A stretch of DNA of 64,000 bases, from contig BCKK01000002.1 in the NCBI GenBank assembly GCA_001600615.1, positions 3,068,809-3,132,808 of the forward strand. The letters are read 5' to 3'. Positions 36,993-48,950 of this stretch are shown here, in pieces (within the stretch, counting starts at the first letter, position 1; each line of letters starts with the position of its first letter). The notes beneath the pieces were generated by a model that was not told the DNA's origin, made no database searches, and saw only the letters and a list, made by a program, of their open reading frames with translations. The translations under genes and the position numbers were made by a program. This DNA comes from Dioszegia crocea (lineage: Eukaryota > Basidiomycota > Tremellomycetes > Tremellales > Bulleribasidiaceae).

Positions 36993-39900
36993 CTATTCCA
37001 CAATCTCCGCCTCAACCACATTGGTCGGATATTTTGTCCTCAGTCTCATCCCTGCCTCATGAAGCGCAAACCACATTGGTCCCTTCCTCTTCGTCTCATC
37101 CTCAGGCGACTCATCGGTAGAGTACAAGAAGCCCTCTCTGACCAAAGCCAAGTTCGCCTGAAGCTCCTCGACGACCGCAAGCGGGATATTGCCGAGGATC
37201 TGCTCAATGTGATCGAGCTGCGTAGGGTGGACCTGGACTGAGAATTTGGTCCAGTCGAGGAAGTTGGAGAAGGGGAAATGGGTGCCTTCGGCGATGATGA
37301 CGGGGATACAGCCAGCGTAGATTGCGTCGTTGGTACGAGGGGACCAGCCTGGGATGTCAGCTCGATTTTTAGATCTCAACAAGGGTCAAAATTTACCAGC
37401 AATACCACGAGGTTGAGGACAGAATCGAGCGTGCGCCAACTCGTTCATGTAGTCCCAACTGTAAAAGACGCTCTGAGGTCCGGCCCCTTTGACAAGCTCC
37501 TTCTCCCCTGCACCACCTCGACTACAAGTAAGCCGCATGCGGTCACTCTTGCCTGTACCCCAAGCAGTTCCGGCCCAAGTCAAGAGCTTCGTGCGTTCGT
37601 GCGCTGGACGGACCGATTCGATCGCACCGAATGTCTCCCTGAGAGCATTGGATCGGCACGACCGAGCGGGAATAACGACGTCCTGGTGCGGTCGATAACA
37701 AGGAGAATCGTAATCGCCCATGACCTGCATGACGATCGCGTCGTTGAGTGGCCAGTCGGGTTTGAGGCTGTTCTGCCGGGCTGACCAGACTTCCCTGCAA
37801 AAGTCAGCCGCGAACTCAAAGGAAGATCTCGCACGCCGCTCAGACTTACCAAGCAAAAGAAGCGCAGATTCCCCAATCATGAGTCAAGACCATGCCCATC
37901 TTCTTCGTCCTCTCGCGCACGCCCGGTACCCTAAGTTTCGCATCCCCAACCAGATCATGCAGCATGAATGGCTGCCCCTTGCACTGCTGGTAGACAGGCA
38001 GCATGATCAGATCCGCCTCCTCCGCTGAAACCTGGATCGACCGCATCGCCTTGTAAAGGATGTTATCCGCTGAAAAGCAGTGCTTGTCCCCCAATTTGTG
38101 ACATTGTGAAGCCTCGACCACCTCCTGCCCCTCGTACCCGTCCAAAACGTGGACTTTGATGAATTCGGGGTGCTTGGCGAGGTATGATCGAGCCGAAGGG
38201 AGAAGGACATCCTCAAATGTAAGCTTAGCGAGATCTTTCGTGAGCTTTGGCGAATAAGGAGCGAGGGCGCCGAGGTCGGAAGTGGATGAAGTGAGGGGCT
38301 TCTCAGCATGTTTGAGCGCCAAGAGGGGATTTTCGCGCCGAGGGGGACATTCGGCCCGGACACATCGACACGAGCCGGTCTGAACGCAGACGGCAGGTGC
38401 AGAACAGTCGTTCCAACAGGCAGGAAGATCGCGGACCGCCCAATCGAATGGACGATCAATCAAGGGTAGGGTGCTGGTACCCAGGTCGGATTGGGGAGTC
38501 TCGGCGTAGGATTGGAGCTGTCTGGTCGTGTGGCGCGCAGAGTCGGTGGCTCGGCTGCAGGTATGGGCGCGATGGGACGAATTGAAGGGGATTTGGCCAG
38601 TTGATCCAAAGTGTACATCCGCAGATTCGTCTGTGATATCAGCGGCTGTGCGAGATTCAGTCGGAGGTAAACTTACAGTCATCCAGGACCAAAGGCCACC
38701 CGCCCTCGCTAGGGCAGCAGACCACATTCATCCGCATGTCGAATCGGTCCCCGCCTAGGCTGTTTGCGTCGTCCAAGCTGAACCACGTCGCTGTACTGGA
38801 GACGTTGGATACGGTGTGGACTTGTTTGCCAGCTGCGGGGAGACTGAGGCGGAGAGAGCTAGAGTCTGGGGCGACCTGTCAGGCGTCAGCTGCTGTCTGA
38901 CTGTCCAGCTAAGGTCGAGAGAGCTTACCTCAATATCGAAATCGGTCTCGAATCTCGTGTCGTCCTCGTCCACCAACTGCCACGAGACTTCTGAATGCGC
39001 CTTCAACCCCCTCGGCGCGCCCAACCACCCCATTCCCTTCTCCTCCTCAAAGCTAACCCGGGCTTTCCGCTCTCCCTTATTTGACGCATGAACAGTCCAG
39101 AAGGTGCCATTCCAGTTGTATCCCGCCACGTACTCTCCGTCCGCCGTGCAGTGCTTCCCATCCGAGCACTTCATGTGGTGCATATAGTCGTCGTGCGCAA
39201 ATGCGACCTGGACAAGGCATCGATCGAGCTTGTGCAGGTGCTTATTCCGCTCGTCGGCCGGGTGGAGTTTGGATCTGGGCGAGGGGGAAGGGAATTCGGG
39301 AGTGGGTGCACAGTGCGAATGTAGGTAATTGAGGGAGTAGGAGTGCATGGCGGATGTGAGTTCTTTGAATGTCCGAATGAAGCCGTCGGGGAGGGTAATG
39401 GTAGGTGTCCAGTCGAGCAAGTTTAGGGCATGGCCGTTATGGTACTGGCTCGTGGCGAGGGAAGTACGATGATCTCCGATATCCATGACGGGTGACATGG
39501 CGTCTGTCAACTGCCTAGCCCGCTCGACGACCTCCTCCGTTGCCCAGGTCTTACCCGAGACGAGATTGACCGACTCGATACCTGTCGACCTGGTATCCTG
39601 CTTCAGATAATCGATCGCCTTGACAACGCCATCGATCGCATCGTCAACGTGGAGCAGGTCGATGGGCGCCAGGTCCGAGTCGTACTGGATGGGCATCGAT
39701 GTGATGGCGTTACCGACGAGGGACGGCATGAACGATTCGGGTATGCTGGATTGGTGCGAATAGCCGTAGACATCCGAAAAGCGAAGAATCATCCCCTTCA
39801 ACCCATCCTTGCCTGATCGCCTAGCCATGGCCGCCTGGAACGCTTCTTCGCCTTTCGCCTTGGTCCGGCCAAGCGCACTTCCCCCTTTCCGCTCAGTGAT

Positions 39901-40669
39901 CTCATCCACAATCCCCTCGCCATCACCATACACCTCCATGCTACTCCCGAGGATCACCCAGGGGACCGAAGCACTGCGCCAACTCTTTGACGCCTGCCCG
40001 GCGATTCCCTCGACCTGCTTCATGACCGCCTTCACACCGCCCTCGTTAACGGTCAAACAGTCTGCTTCTTTTGGTGCGCACCAGGAGTCGAGGGATATAG
40101 CGGCGAGATGGAGGATGCCCTCGAAAGTGTGGGTGGAGAGGAGGGTGTGAAGTGAGGGTGAAGAGGGAAGGACAGAGCCGCGATGATATACAATGTTCTC
40201 GGCCGGTAGGGCGGAAGGGCGGGGGGCGATGTCGAGGATATGTATGGTGTAATCTTCCGCCAAGCGAGGAAGGAGTGCTTGACCTGATTTTGTCAGCTTG
40301 ACGAGTTTATAAGTAAGACTTGTACTCACCAAGTTGTCCCGCACCGCCCGTGATGAGTAGTAATGGTCGCGCCTTATTTCCTGTCAGGCGCCCCAACCCG
40401 AGTCTGCCCAGACTCCATCTATCCGAGTTATGTCCAACATCCAGCTCCTCGCCTGCTAGGTGGAGATTGTATCCATCTTCAATCTCTTCGACGTGTGGAT
40501 GGAATGATGGTTTTTGGCCCGGTACAATGGAGGTCAGATGGAGGTTGGATGATTCGGGGGTTGAGGAAGTGGCATAGCCGAGCATATAGATGGCGGCGGG
40601 AGCGAGGATGAGACCGAGGATGAAGCGCATACGCGGAGACATATGCATCCTGCGTGATGGGCTCGTCAT
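36993..40669 (-). CDS. Type II membrane protein: SDR epimerase-like domain fused to an exostosin (GT47) domain
   Basis: Six exons (40669-40330, 40283-38929, 38875-38677, 38630-37850, 37794-37397, 37348-36993) give 1142 residues. A short basic cytosolic tail precedes one membrane anchor (about 15-32, MRFILGLILAPAAIYMLGYA). Residues ~100-380 are an extended SDR fold: LLITGGAGQLGQALLPRL (NAD site), LHLAAIS, SSMEVYGDG. At the catalytic YxxxK position it reads LGRTK, so the tyrosine is leucine (residue 251). A β-rich segment follows, then an EGF-like Cys cluster (CWNDCSAPAVCVQTGSCRC, ~700-725). The exostosin domain is ~740-1110, with GMVLTHDWGICASFAW and the donor-site block SPRTNDAIYAGCIPVIIA. 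The GT47 half likely transfers a sugar in the Golgi. Donor, acceptor and the role of the SDR half are unknown. Confidence 0.85.
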
Positions 40670-42128
40670 GGTGAACGAGTATGGGCACTAGGCCTGATTG
40701 CACTAGGCAGTATGAGAAGAGACTTAGGCTCGTCAGCAATCAGCGACTGGGTGGCAAGAACGGGCAGAGAAAGAGCTCACCAGATGTCCGCAAGAGATAC
40801 CGCTGAGATGAAGAAGGCTAGCTTCCTGTTGAGTAGTAGATCCGAGATGTATCCGAGATGTTGAAGAGGCGAATAGTAGAAATGCGAGGCGAATTTGTTG
40901 CGGTCCAAGCGCCAGTACGAAATATGGTATAGGCTCGCTAGGCGGCCAGCGGCTTCTCCAGGCGTTTCAGATGTTGTCTGCCGGGACAAGTGTGAAGTGT
41001 CGTTGAGAGGCAATTGAAATACCCGCTATGCTCTCGGAGCTTCGCACAAAAGGCCACTGGGGCGCATAAGCAACTAGGACAAGGGAAGGCAGAGTCGGGT
41101 AGAGTGAATGAGGGCGAGGACAAGGCACTGATCGATATCGGGATTTTTCCGAAACGGGAGGCATGGAGTGGGACCTTGAGGTTTCGTAATTTACCCTGAA
41201 GTCATGTCTCGGAAGAGACTTGCGCCGTTCCTGTGGAGATCGTGCGACTCCCCTCTAAGCTCAGGGATAGGGATACTAACCAGCCATGCATGCAGGAGCT
41301 CCCTCAGCCGGACCCTGTACCGTATGGCTCGATTGCGTCCAACACCAAAAGATGAAACGGCGTGCCTAGGGATCAGCTGGCCATGGCACGACCGTCCATT
41401 GGTTCATATCGGCTCTTCCCGGTTTCCGCCTCGTCATTGGAAGTTTCACGTTCGTCATAACTGTACCTCCTTCACGGGATAATCTAGCAGCTTACTGTCC
41501 CCCAGTATCCTCCCGCATGAATCCTTCTCATCTGCAGAGGGTTCATCTTCCAGCCTACACCGCCAGTGGTCGGGATCTTTTCTCCCCTGCGGGTGAAAGG
41601 GGGTACCGTTTCATCAAACTGTTGGGCTTCCCGTTGTGCCGTAATCGGCGTTTCAAGTGCTGTGAATAATTGCCCGATGCGGACTGAAGTGGAACAAGGT
41701 TGTCACGGTGACATGCCGTAAACTGTCATAACGCTTTTTCGGCTCTGCGGGTGGGTGAAGCCGAGGGGGCGGGCAGTGGGCGGGTGTAGGGACTGAGTAC
41801 TGAGTGGCGAGTGGTAAAGGACAATGATAGGACTGGTCAGGGTGTAAGCCAGGGCACGAACGAGACCAACGGAAAGTAGTCATGTCCATATCCGACCACT
41901 CTGAGTCCTCTTGATCGTAAATAGTCTGAGCGAGCCCGTTTCACATCTATAGTAACGGCAACCGCCGAACGTTCACGATTGGTTCACGACCTCCACACTT
42001 CGCTTTAGCTTTTTCGCTACATCTTATCCACCGCTCAATACGCTTCTTGATCCCAACATCATTGCCCTTATAGGCGCCCCTGCTGCCTCTCGCCTTTGGT
42101 ATCTGTCCTCTTCGTGGGACGCAGCACA
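40670..42128. promoter_or_regulatory. 1.46 kb divergent region between the SDR-GT47 and GT71-like genes
   Basis: No reading frame here shows a recognisable domain or consistent splicing. The stretch separates two divergent genes and should hold both promoters. The ~180 bp before 42129 are pyrimidine-rich on the plus strand, like a leader. Confidence 0.4.
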
Positions 42129-44087
42129 ATGTCCCCCGCTACTCCCCAATACCAGCCCATCCCCTCCACCCCTTCGCACTCCGAGCAAGCCACCCCTATC
42201 TACTCAACCACCAACTCCACGCCATCCTCATCACGGCGGCGGTACTCTGACTCCCCGGGCACTAGAAATGGTCTCCTCGCCTCTCCAATACCTCGGAGTC
42301 TACGCTTTCGCCCTATCCCGCTGATACTAGCCTTCATGGTCCTAGCCATCCTCTCCGGATCATTCATACATCCCACCCCCAGATCCTACATCTCGACCTA
42401 CCTCTCCTCATCCGGATCCGACACTTCCTCCTCCACCCTCGCTTCTAATGTCCCTCCACCATCAGGCGGTATCCCTGCGCACCTCAACGTCCCAATGACG
42501 CTTGAAGCGCGGTTACATCATCTGCTCTCTCGACCAGCGCTCTGGCAGTGGGAAGCCGAATTGCCAAGTCGGCATAAATGTCCCTTCTATACCTTCAACA
42601 GGAATACGTACTTCTTCCACGATGGCAAGCCGGAGCAGTGGGAGCAGATCACACCGACAGACGTCAAGCGGTATAGGAATAAGATTGTGGAATATATGAG
42701 GGATATCGAGCGGGAGGGCGGAAAGCTGGTTTGGGAGGATGGAATGGATGCGGATGTCCCTGTTAAAGATAGACGGGGCGTGATATACACTGTTGGTGAT
42801 GGGGTGCGTTCTCTCTCATTCTCGTAGAAAGGCCGCGCTGACCGCATAGCCTGCTCTCAATCGGCTTCGACTCTGCCTTCACATGCTCAGAAATGTTTTG
42901 AAATCCAAGATCCTCGTGCACGTCTACCACTTCAAAGGAGAGCTGGAAGAGCCAGGACTGAAGGATGGCTTCGAGACCGATTACGATATCAAATTTGTCG
43001 AGGTGGGCGGAAGAAAACAGGACGGCAAGAGCTGGAGTGAGTAAAGCCTGTCATAGATATTGCCGAGCCGAAACTAATTGTCGCAGACATCAAGAATATC
43101 GCCTTCTTACACACTCAATTCACCGAATTTGTCTATCTCGACAGTGTGAGCAACGCCTGAAATTGTGAATCTTCGATTGCAGGGCTGATTTCACAGGACA
43201 ATATCCCCCTCATTGACCCCATGACACTGTTTGAAGGAGAGGAGTATAAGCAGTCAGGCAGTGTATTCTGGTCTGACCTGAATAAGGATCACCGTAAGTC
43301 TATCTCATTGAGGCGGATCCATCCCCGTCGCTGACTCTCCAGCCGACAATGCCATCTTCAGAATCATGGGTCGAGATTGCACCGATGATCATTGGCCAGG
43401 AGAAGCGGGCCAGATCGTGTTTGACAAACGGGCAAACAACGGCTTGAACCTTGCCGTTCTGCATTTGTCCAACCACATGATGACTGAAGAGGGGATGTAT
43501 GGGTTCTTGGGATACGGCGATAAGGACACCTTCGTAAGTCAATGTCTCTCTCTCCACAGCAGACTGGACCCACTTCCGTATGACTCCTGCTGACATCTCA
43601 GCGCTTCTCCTTCTACGCTCTCGGTCTAGACTATCAAATGGCGCCCCGGATTTTCGCCTCTGCCGGGGGATACCAAACGGAGAACGGAGACGACAGCCAC
43701 GATTTCTGCGGTCACACAATGCTTCATTGGGCCCTTACACCAACATCCGAAAAGTACAATCCGGACTATAAACCTCGTCCAGCTTTCCTCCACACCATCC
43801 TTGCCAAACACCGCTATCACCTTCAGCCCGAAAAGCTCTTTACGCACATCAAAAAGCCTCGCCTCGATGGGATATTAGACCCGCGCCTGGTCCGGACGTA
43901 CTATGAGTGGACGGGGAGCTGTTTTGGGATCACACTCAAGGGGCCTGATGGTGCGCCGGGTGTAGATGGGTCGTGGGGTGATGGACAGGGTGTGGAGATG
44001 GTCAGTATGGAAGAGCTTATTGGGGATAATGTCGTCTGGGGTGAATTGCAATCGCTTTCGAGAACGTTTGTGGGGATCGATCATTAG
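42129..44087 (+). CDS. GT71-like putative alpha-mannosyltransferase (MNN1/MNN2 group)
   Basis: Six exons (42129-42803, 42850-43036, 43087-43145, 43197-43293, 43343-43533, 43602-44087) give 564 residues. A ~55-residue Ser/Pro-rich cytosolic tail precedes one membrane anchor (about 57-82, FRPIPLILAFMVLAILSGSF), so it is a type II Golgi protein. The catalytic domain shows IAFLHTQFTEFVYLDS then DNIPLIDPMTLFE, in which D-S-D is the metal/GDP-sugar-binding DxD-like motif of this family. GSVFWSDLNKDH follows. Family members extend mannose chains on N- or O-glycans. The exact linkage is not readable from sequence. The divergent neighbour is another Golgi glycosyltransferase-type protein. Confidence 0.85.
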
Positions 44088-44514
44088 GTGAAGAATAGAC
44101 GGGGGTCCAATGTGTATGGGATATCTGACTGATTGTAGATCTAGGGGCTTATGCATAATCTCGGTAGAAGTGGTGTGGTGGAATCAGGGGGAAGACGAAA
44201 GCTGAAAGCAGCGCCCTCACGACGAACTAACGGTAGGGTATCACTGCGAAGGATAGGCCGGAACTTCACCAAGGAATGCCTTTCCTCGACCGCCGGATCC
44301 TATACCACCAAGACACACCCCGACAAAGGAGCTGGGGAAGAGAAAGGAACGTAGTGAGTCGCCGTGTAGCATTTCGCATATACAATCTTATCCCGACCTG
44401 ACTGGGCCAGGCATCGCATCGCATCCCCATCCTCTCGAACCTTGAATCCTATTAAATTTTCGCCATCACGCTCACACCTTCTCCTATCCATCCTCGCCTG
44501 CTCGCCACCGCACA
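44088..44514. other. Intergenic: GT71-like gene 3' end to MFS gene
   Basis: These 427 bp have no supported gene. The last ~150 bp before the MFS start turn pyrimidine-rich, as expected for a leader. Confidence 0.4.
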
Positions 44515-46193
44515 ATGTCAGTCTCCCCAGCCGTTGCCATGGCTCCACTATCCGACCCGTCCCCTCCTCTTATTCGAGACCTTACTCCTCATGCCAACGA
44601 CACTGTGGCCCAGGCCGATGATGCACTTGATAAAGGACAAACCCTTTCCTCCGACCTTGACCCCATCGACCCCCTCGCCCTCGCCCCACCCAGACTGAGC
44701 CAACGCAGAAAGTGGGCGCTCCTCGCCGTCTTCACCCTCGCATACTTCATTGATTGCTGGAACAACTCAGCCATGTACGTCTATACTGCGCCCATTTGCC
44801 GTGATCTCGCAATAGTCGTCGAACAGAACTCGTGGATCATCACCTCATATTCCGCCTGTTTTGCCGCATCTCTGCTCTTTTGGGGTCGAATGGCAGACAT
44901 CTTCTCCGCAAAGAAAGTCTTCGTCTGGGGTATGGCCGCCCTAGGCGTCCTCAACATCGTGATTTCTTTCCTGCCGGAAAAAATCTCATTTCTCATCGTT
45001 CGAGCGCTGTCAGGGTTCGCAGCCGCAGCTGTCATCCCTTCCGCCTACAGGCTCATTGTCATGACGTTCGAGCCGGAGGAGTTGGGCAGGGCGTTAGCTG
45101 TGTATGGCTTTGCGGGTGCTGTGGGGGCTGCCACCGGCAGTATTATGGCGGGTGTGGTTAATCTTATCCCAGCGTCGGGACAGATGGCGGGATGGAGATG
45201 GTTCTTGCGCATCATGGGGTCAGTGATTGTAAGTTTTACAGACACAGCTTTGGTTGAAAGCACGCGCTCATTAAGCTATAGCTTCCTGTCGCTGCCGGCT
45301 CTGTCTATTGGATTCCGCCCCCACCCATCCGCACCGGACCCCCGATTGACAACAAATGGAAACGGCTCGATCTCACTGGCTCCCTCTCCATGCTCGTCGC
45401 AATCCTCCCCGTCATCATTGGGCTCACACTCGGAGCTTCTAATGGCTGGCGGACCCCTCAATTCCTTGTCCCCTTCCTCCTATCCATCGTCATATTCCCC
45501 CTCATTTTCCTCTGGGAGGCGAGACTCCCATTCGACTACGCCCTCCTACCACCTTCAGTATGGCGCATACCCAATGTCACAGTGTACATCATCTTCGCTC
45601 TCTACCTATACTCTTGGCTCTCCTTCTTCTACCTGCCTCTTTTAGAGGTATTTGTCGGCGTAAACGGCGACACATCTCTCATCGCCGCAGTCCGGCTACT
45701 CCCTTTCCGCTTCGCGGGAATCCTCATCAGCATCCTCATCACTCTCTACCCCCGCTTTGTTGCCATACCCAGATGGCCGATCGTCCTTGGTATCACAGGC
45801 GCAACAGGCGCATTTGCGCTCATTGCATCAGCGGACGGGATAAAGGGTGTTGATTACTGGAAATTTGCAGTACCTGCTGGAGTGATAGGAGGAGCGGGGA
45901 TTATGACTACCATGATTGCTACCAATGTCGGCATCATGACGGCCGCTCCGCCCGATATGGCCGGTGTAGCAGGTGCGACGTTCCAGGTGGCGTGTCAAGT
46001 CGGACAGGTGGTCGCGCTCAGCATCCAGGGAGGTTTGCTTACCATCCAGCCTGGAGATTATGGGAACTGGGTCAATGTGCGGACATTGTATATATTCGGA
46101 GCTGGATGGGGGATTGTGTGGCTGGCGGGATTCTTGGCGTTATATAGGCCTCCAAAGAATGACCAGCTGGAGAAAGTCGAGGATGATGCGTGA
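44515..46193 (+). CDS. MFS transporter, DHA2-like drug:H+ antiporter group
   Basis: Two exons (44515-45228, 45282-46193) give 541 residues. A ~65-residue polar N-terminal tail precedes the helices. Helix 1 is WALLAVFTLAYFIDCWNNSA. The loop between helices 2 and 3 has LLFWGRMADIFSAKKVFVWG, matching the MFS A-motif G(R)xADxxxxK. AVYGFAGAVGAATGSIMAGV resembles the antiporter C-motif in helix 5. 12-14 helices are expected. In the C-half, GVAGATFQVACQVGQVVALS is typical of fungal DHA2 relatives. The substrate is not assignable. It lies on the same strand just after the mannosyltransferase, but no functional link is shown. Confidence 0.87.
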
Positions 46194-46387
46194 TCACGGA
46201 TCGGAGAGGACGAAGGAATTGAGTATTTTCTTGTGTAGTACGATTATGATGAGAAGATCATCATCGTGCGATGTATTATGTCAGGCTTATAGCATCTCCT
46301 ACCCACATCTTCTGATGAGGGACAGTCGACACTGGCCGTGAAGCTGCAGACCGCCACCAGCTCTAAGCTGCTGTGTATCACCTGCAC

Positions 46388-46393
46388 CACGTG
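46388..46393. promoter_or_regulatory. CACGTG palindrome upstream of RRP7
   Basis: A perfect E-box 73 bp before the RRP7 start codon. Fungal bHLH factors (Cbf1/Tye7 type) bind such sites. One hexamer of this kind can occur by chance. Confidence 0.3.
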
Positions 46394-46465
46394 ACAATTC
46401 CACTCAAAAAGTTTGCAGCGATTTGGATTTCTCGCCATTATACATCACCTCCCTTCTTGCCCATC

Positions 46466-47717
46466 ATGCCCAAGTTGCTCAAAACAAAGCTCAAGGCGAA
46501 GTCTGGCAAGGCCAGCGGGTCTGTCACGAAAAAGTCAGCCAGTCTTCCTACTGCAAATACGGGCAATACGAAGCTCTACTCGTCTTTCCTACCTATCCCT
46601 CTGTTCATCACATCCGCGCTTCCTATCCCCTCATCCTCGTCCAAACCCCTCACTACCGTCATACATCACATCTACGCTCGACCTCATACGTCCAAGGCCA
46701 CAAGTGACGATGGCGCCAATACTCCCAGCGACCGGACAATGTTCGTCGCTAATCTGCCGGTTGATTTGGGCGAGCGCGGGCTCCGGGCCATCTTTGCGAA
46801 ATGGGGCGTGGTGGAGCGGGTGATCATGGGTGGGAGGGGAGATGGGGATGTGTTGGAGAATGCCGTCAGGGGTATGGATATGGAAGATGAGGATGACGAC
46901 GAAGATGAGGATGGGGAGGCGCAAGAAGAAAGCACGGATCCAGCGGCGGAGGGAGGGGCAAAATCCGACCCGAAATTCATTGGCGATCCAACCCTTTCTG
47001 CCAGAAAACGACGAAGACTGAATAAACTCCCCAAGTCTGTTCCGGAAGTCACTGCTTTACCCTCCCTCAACCCTCGGGTCGACCCCTATGGCCCTTCAGG
47101 CCTCCGGACGGCTCATGTAGTCTACCTCGAATCAGTCTGCGTTGGCCGAGTCATGTCTTACTCTGGCTCCCCTATACCTTTTCCCCCAACCACATCCTCC
47201 AATCCCTCCGGCATATCCTATTACCTCGCCCTCCACTCTTCCCTTAGAGTCTCCCTTCCCGCCGTCAAGGCATTCTCCGACACGTCCATGTCGCGATTCG
47301 ACCACCTCCACTCGCTACTCCTCTCATCCCGCGCAAAGCAGTCTGGCGCAGGTGCATTGGTGGATGAAGATGGGTTCACATTGGTCGTCAGGAGTGGGGA
47401 TCACTCTAGGACGGGTGGTACTGCGGATAAGATGGGGCGGAATGTGGGTAGTGTGGGGATTGCAGGGAGAGGATTTGGGACAGAGGGCTTTTCGGGCGGG
47501 AAATCGAAGAAGAGCGGAAGAGGGACTGCTCTATTGCCGGACTTTTATAAGTTCCAGAAGGTGGATCGGAAACGACAGGGTGAGTTTGCATTTTACATAC
47601 TCTTGATTTCTTATTTGTGCTGACTGGGTAGAATTGGTCGATTTGCGGTCCAAATTCGAGGAGGACAAGAAGAAGGTGGAGGAGATGAAGCGGGCAAAGA
47701 GATTCAAGCCATATTGA
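46466..47717 (+). CDS. RRP7: Ribosomal RNA-processing protein 7 (Rrp7)
   Basis: Small-subunit processome factor (UtpC complex) needed for 18S rRNA maturation in the nucleolus. Two exons (46466-47579, 47632-47717) give 399 residues. A basic N-terminus (MPKLLKTKLKAKSGKASG) precedes an RRM-like domain with MFVANLPVDLGERGLRAIFA. This is split by an acidic insert (MEDEDDDEDEDGEAQEE). The C-terminal Rrp7 domain has DEDGFTLVV, LLPDFYKFQ and the end helix LRSKFEEDKKKVEEMKRAKR finishing FKPY, a near-invariant family ending. The start is the first ATG with the basic leader. The gene meets GET1 tail to tail with 98 bp between. Confidence 0.93.
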
Positions 47718-47815
47718 TCGTAGTCCGGCGACAGGCAGATATGTACATCTTCTCGCGACGGGACCTGCGGTTTCGTTCGAGATCTACCCGCTGGCTGCCC
47801 AATTATACACGACAT

Positions 47816-48730
47816 CTAATCCAAACCTTCGGATTCTATTGTATGTATTGAAGCCCCAGTCTTAGGCTTCTCCGAAGCGGGATCACCAGACTGAGCGGGG
47901 AATGGAGGCACCATAGCTGCTGAGTCAGCTTTCAACATGCCCGCATGCAGGAGCGAACACAAGGTCAAAGCCTACCTGGTGCAGCTGGTGCTGGCGCCAA
48001 CAGATCTCTAACCACCTCTTCCGCTGTCAACAACACACGCTTACACACCGCCGCCCATGCCGCAGAACTGACAGATCCTAGGCTAATCAGCCAAACATCC
48101 GCTTCTTTCGACGCGCGCAGAACGAACCCTTTGGAGCACTAGGGAAGCTCAGCAACCAGCCAATGATGCCTGGTGCCCAGCCTGCAGGGAGAAAGAACAC
48201 CGGTTGACGACGATACCACCATACCAAAAAGAGTTGCGAGCCGGTAGTGATGGTCCAAAGAAGTGATGAGAAGCGGAGTGAGAATGATGATTTAGCAGAT
48301 GTCAATTGAGTGTCTAGGTAGTCAGAGATGGCTTCTTTCCCGTACTGAAAGCGCGCAAGAGCAGCATATGCAGCGTCTCAGAAGCGAACCAAGACTCACT
48401 GATCCCCTCCAAATCTGCCAATCCCTTGTCGACCTTTCTCCTCAATTTGGCCCATTTGGCAAACTCGTCCTGGCTAGAAGTCTTTGCTAGCGCAGCTTTA
48501 TCCTCCAGTACCTGTTTTCGCAATTGCCTCTGCTTAGACGCTGATGACGATAGCAAGAGGCGAGAGTACAATGAGAATGCCTATTCCGCTACATCAGCTC
48601 CTGAACGAGGAAGAACGGATAGGAGGTCTCGACGTACCAGCTCCTGTAGCACGGATTTGCCAATCCACGAGACGATTTGAGTGAGCGTTACGACGAGGAG
48701 GATGAGGAGAGCGAGATTCAGGCCGGGCAT
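47816..48730 (-). CDS. GET1: Get1, ER receptor subunit for tail-anchored proteins
   Basis: Get1 (WRB in animals) and Get2 receive Get3 carrying tail-anchored proteins at the ER. Five exons (48730-48638, 48580-48400, 48313-48128, 48077-47976, 47919-47816) give 221 residues, the family length. Helix 1 is at the N-terminus (LNLALLILLVVTLTQIVSWI). The cytosolic coiled coil follows, with KQRQLRKQVLEDKAALAKTS and FAKWAKLRRKVDKGLADLE. Helices 2 and 3 contain SLLWTITTGSQLFLVWWY and PGIIGWLLSF, then the conserved AAWAAVCKRVL. Exon 4's acceptor is cctag at 48078-48080; an earlier tag would put a stop in frame. The polar C-tail is Pro/Ala-rich. Divergent from the HYPK-like gene by 220 bp. Confidence 0.92.
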
Positions 48731-48950
48731 GATGCGCTGTGCCTTACCCTCTTGAATGCGTATCGGAGGTGAGTAGTGTAGCTGATGTATATGTTGGAGG
48801 TGGACGTGGATGATGTGGGGAAGCTTGGGAGAATATTGGAATAACCTCGGAAGAATTGTCTACCCCGAGTTTTACCCCGCACTTTGGTTCACCACCTATA
48901 GATGCAGCAAGATTGATGAGAGAAGAATACATTGCACATCTGCGGACGAT
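48731..48950. promoter_or_regulatory. Shared upstream region of GET1 and the HYPK-like gene
   Basis: These 220 bp lie between divergent start codons. No clear motif is seen. Confidence 0.35.

Noticed and set aside
46413..46823. 136-residue plus-strand frame overlapping RRP7
   Set aside because: It is a shifted-frame shadow of the RRP7 exon; the RRP7 frame carries all conserved motifs.
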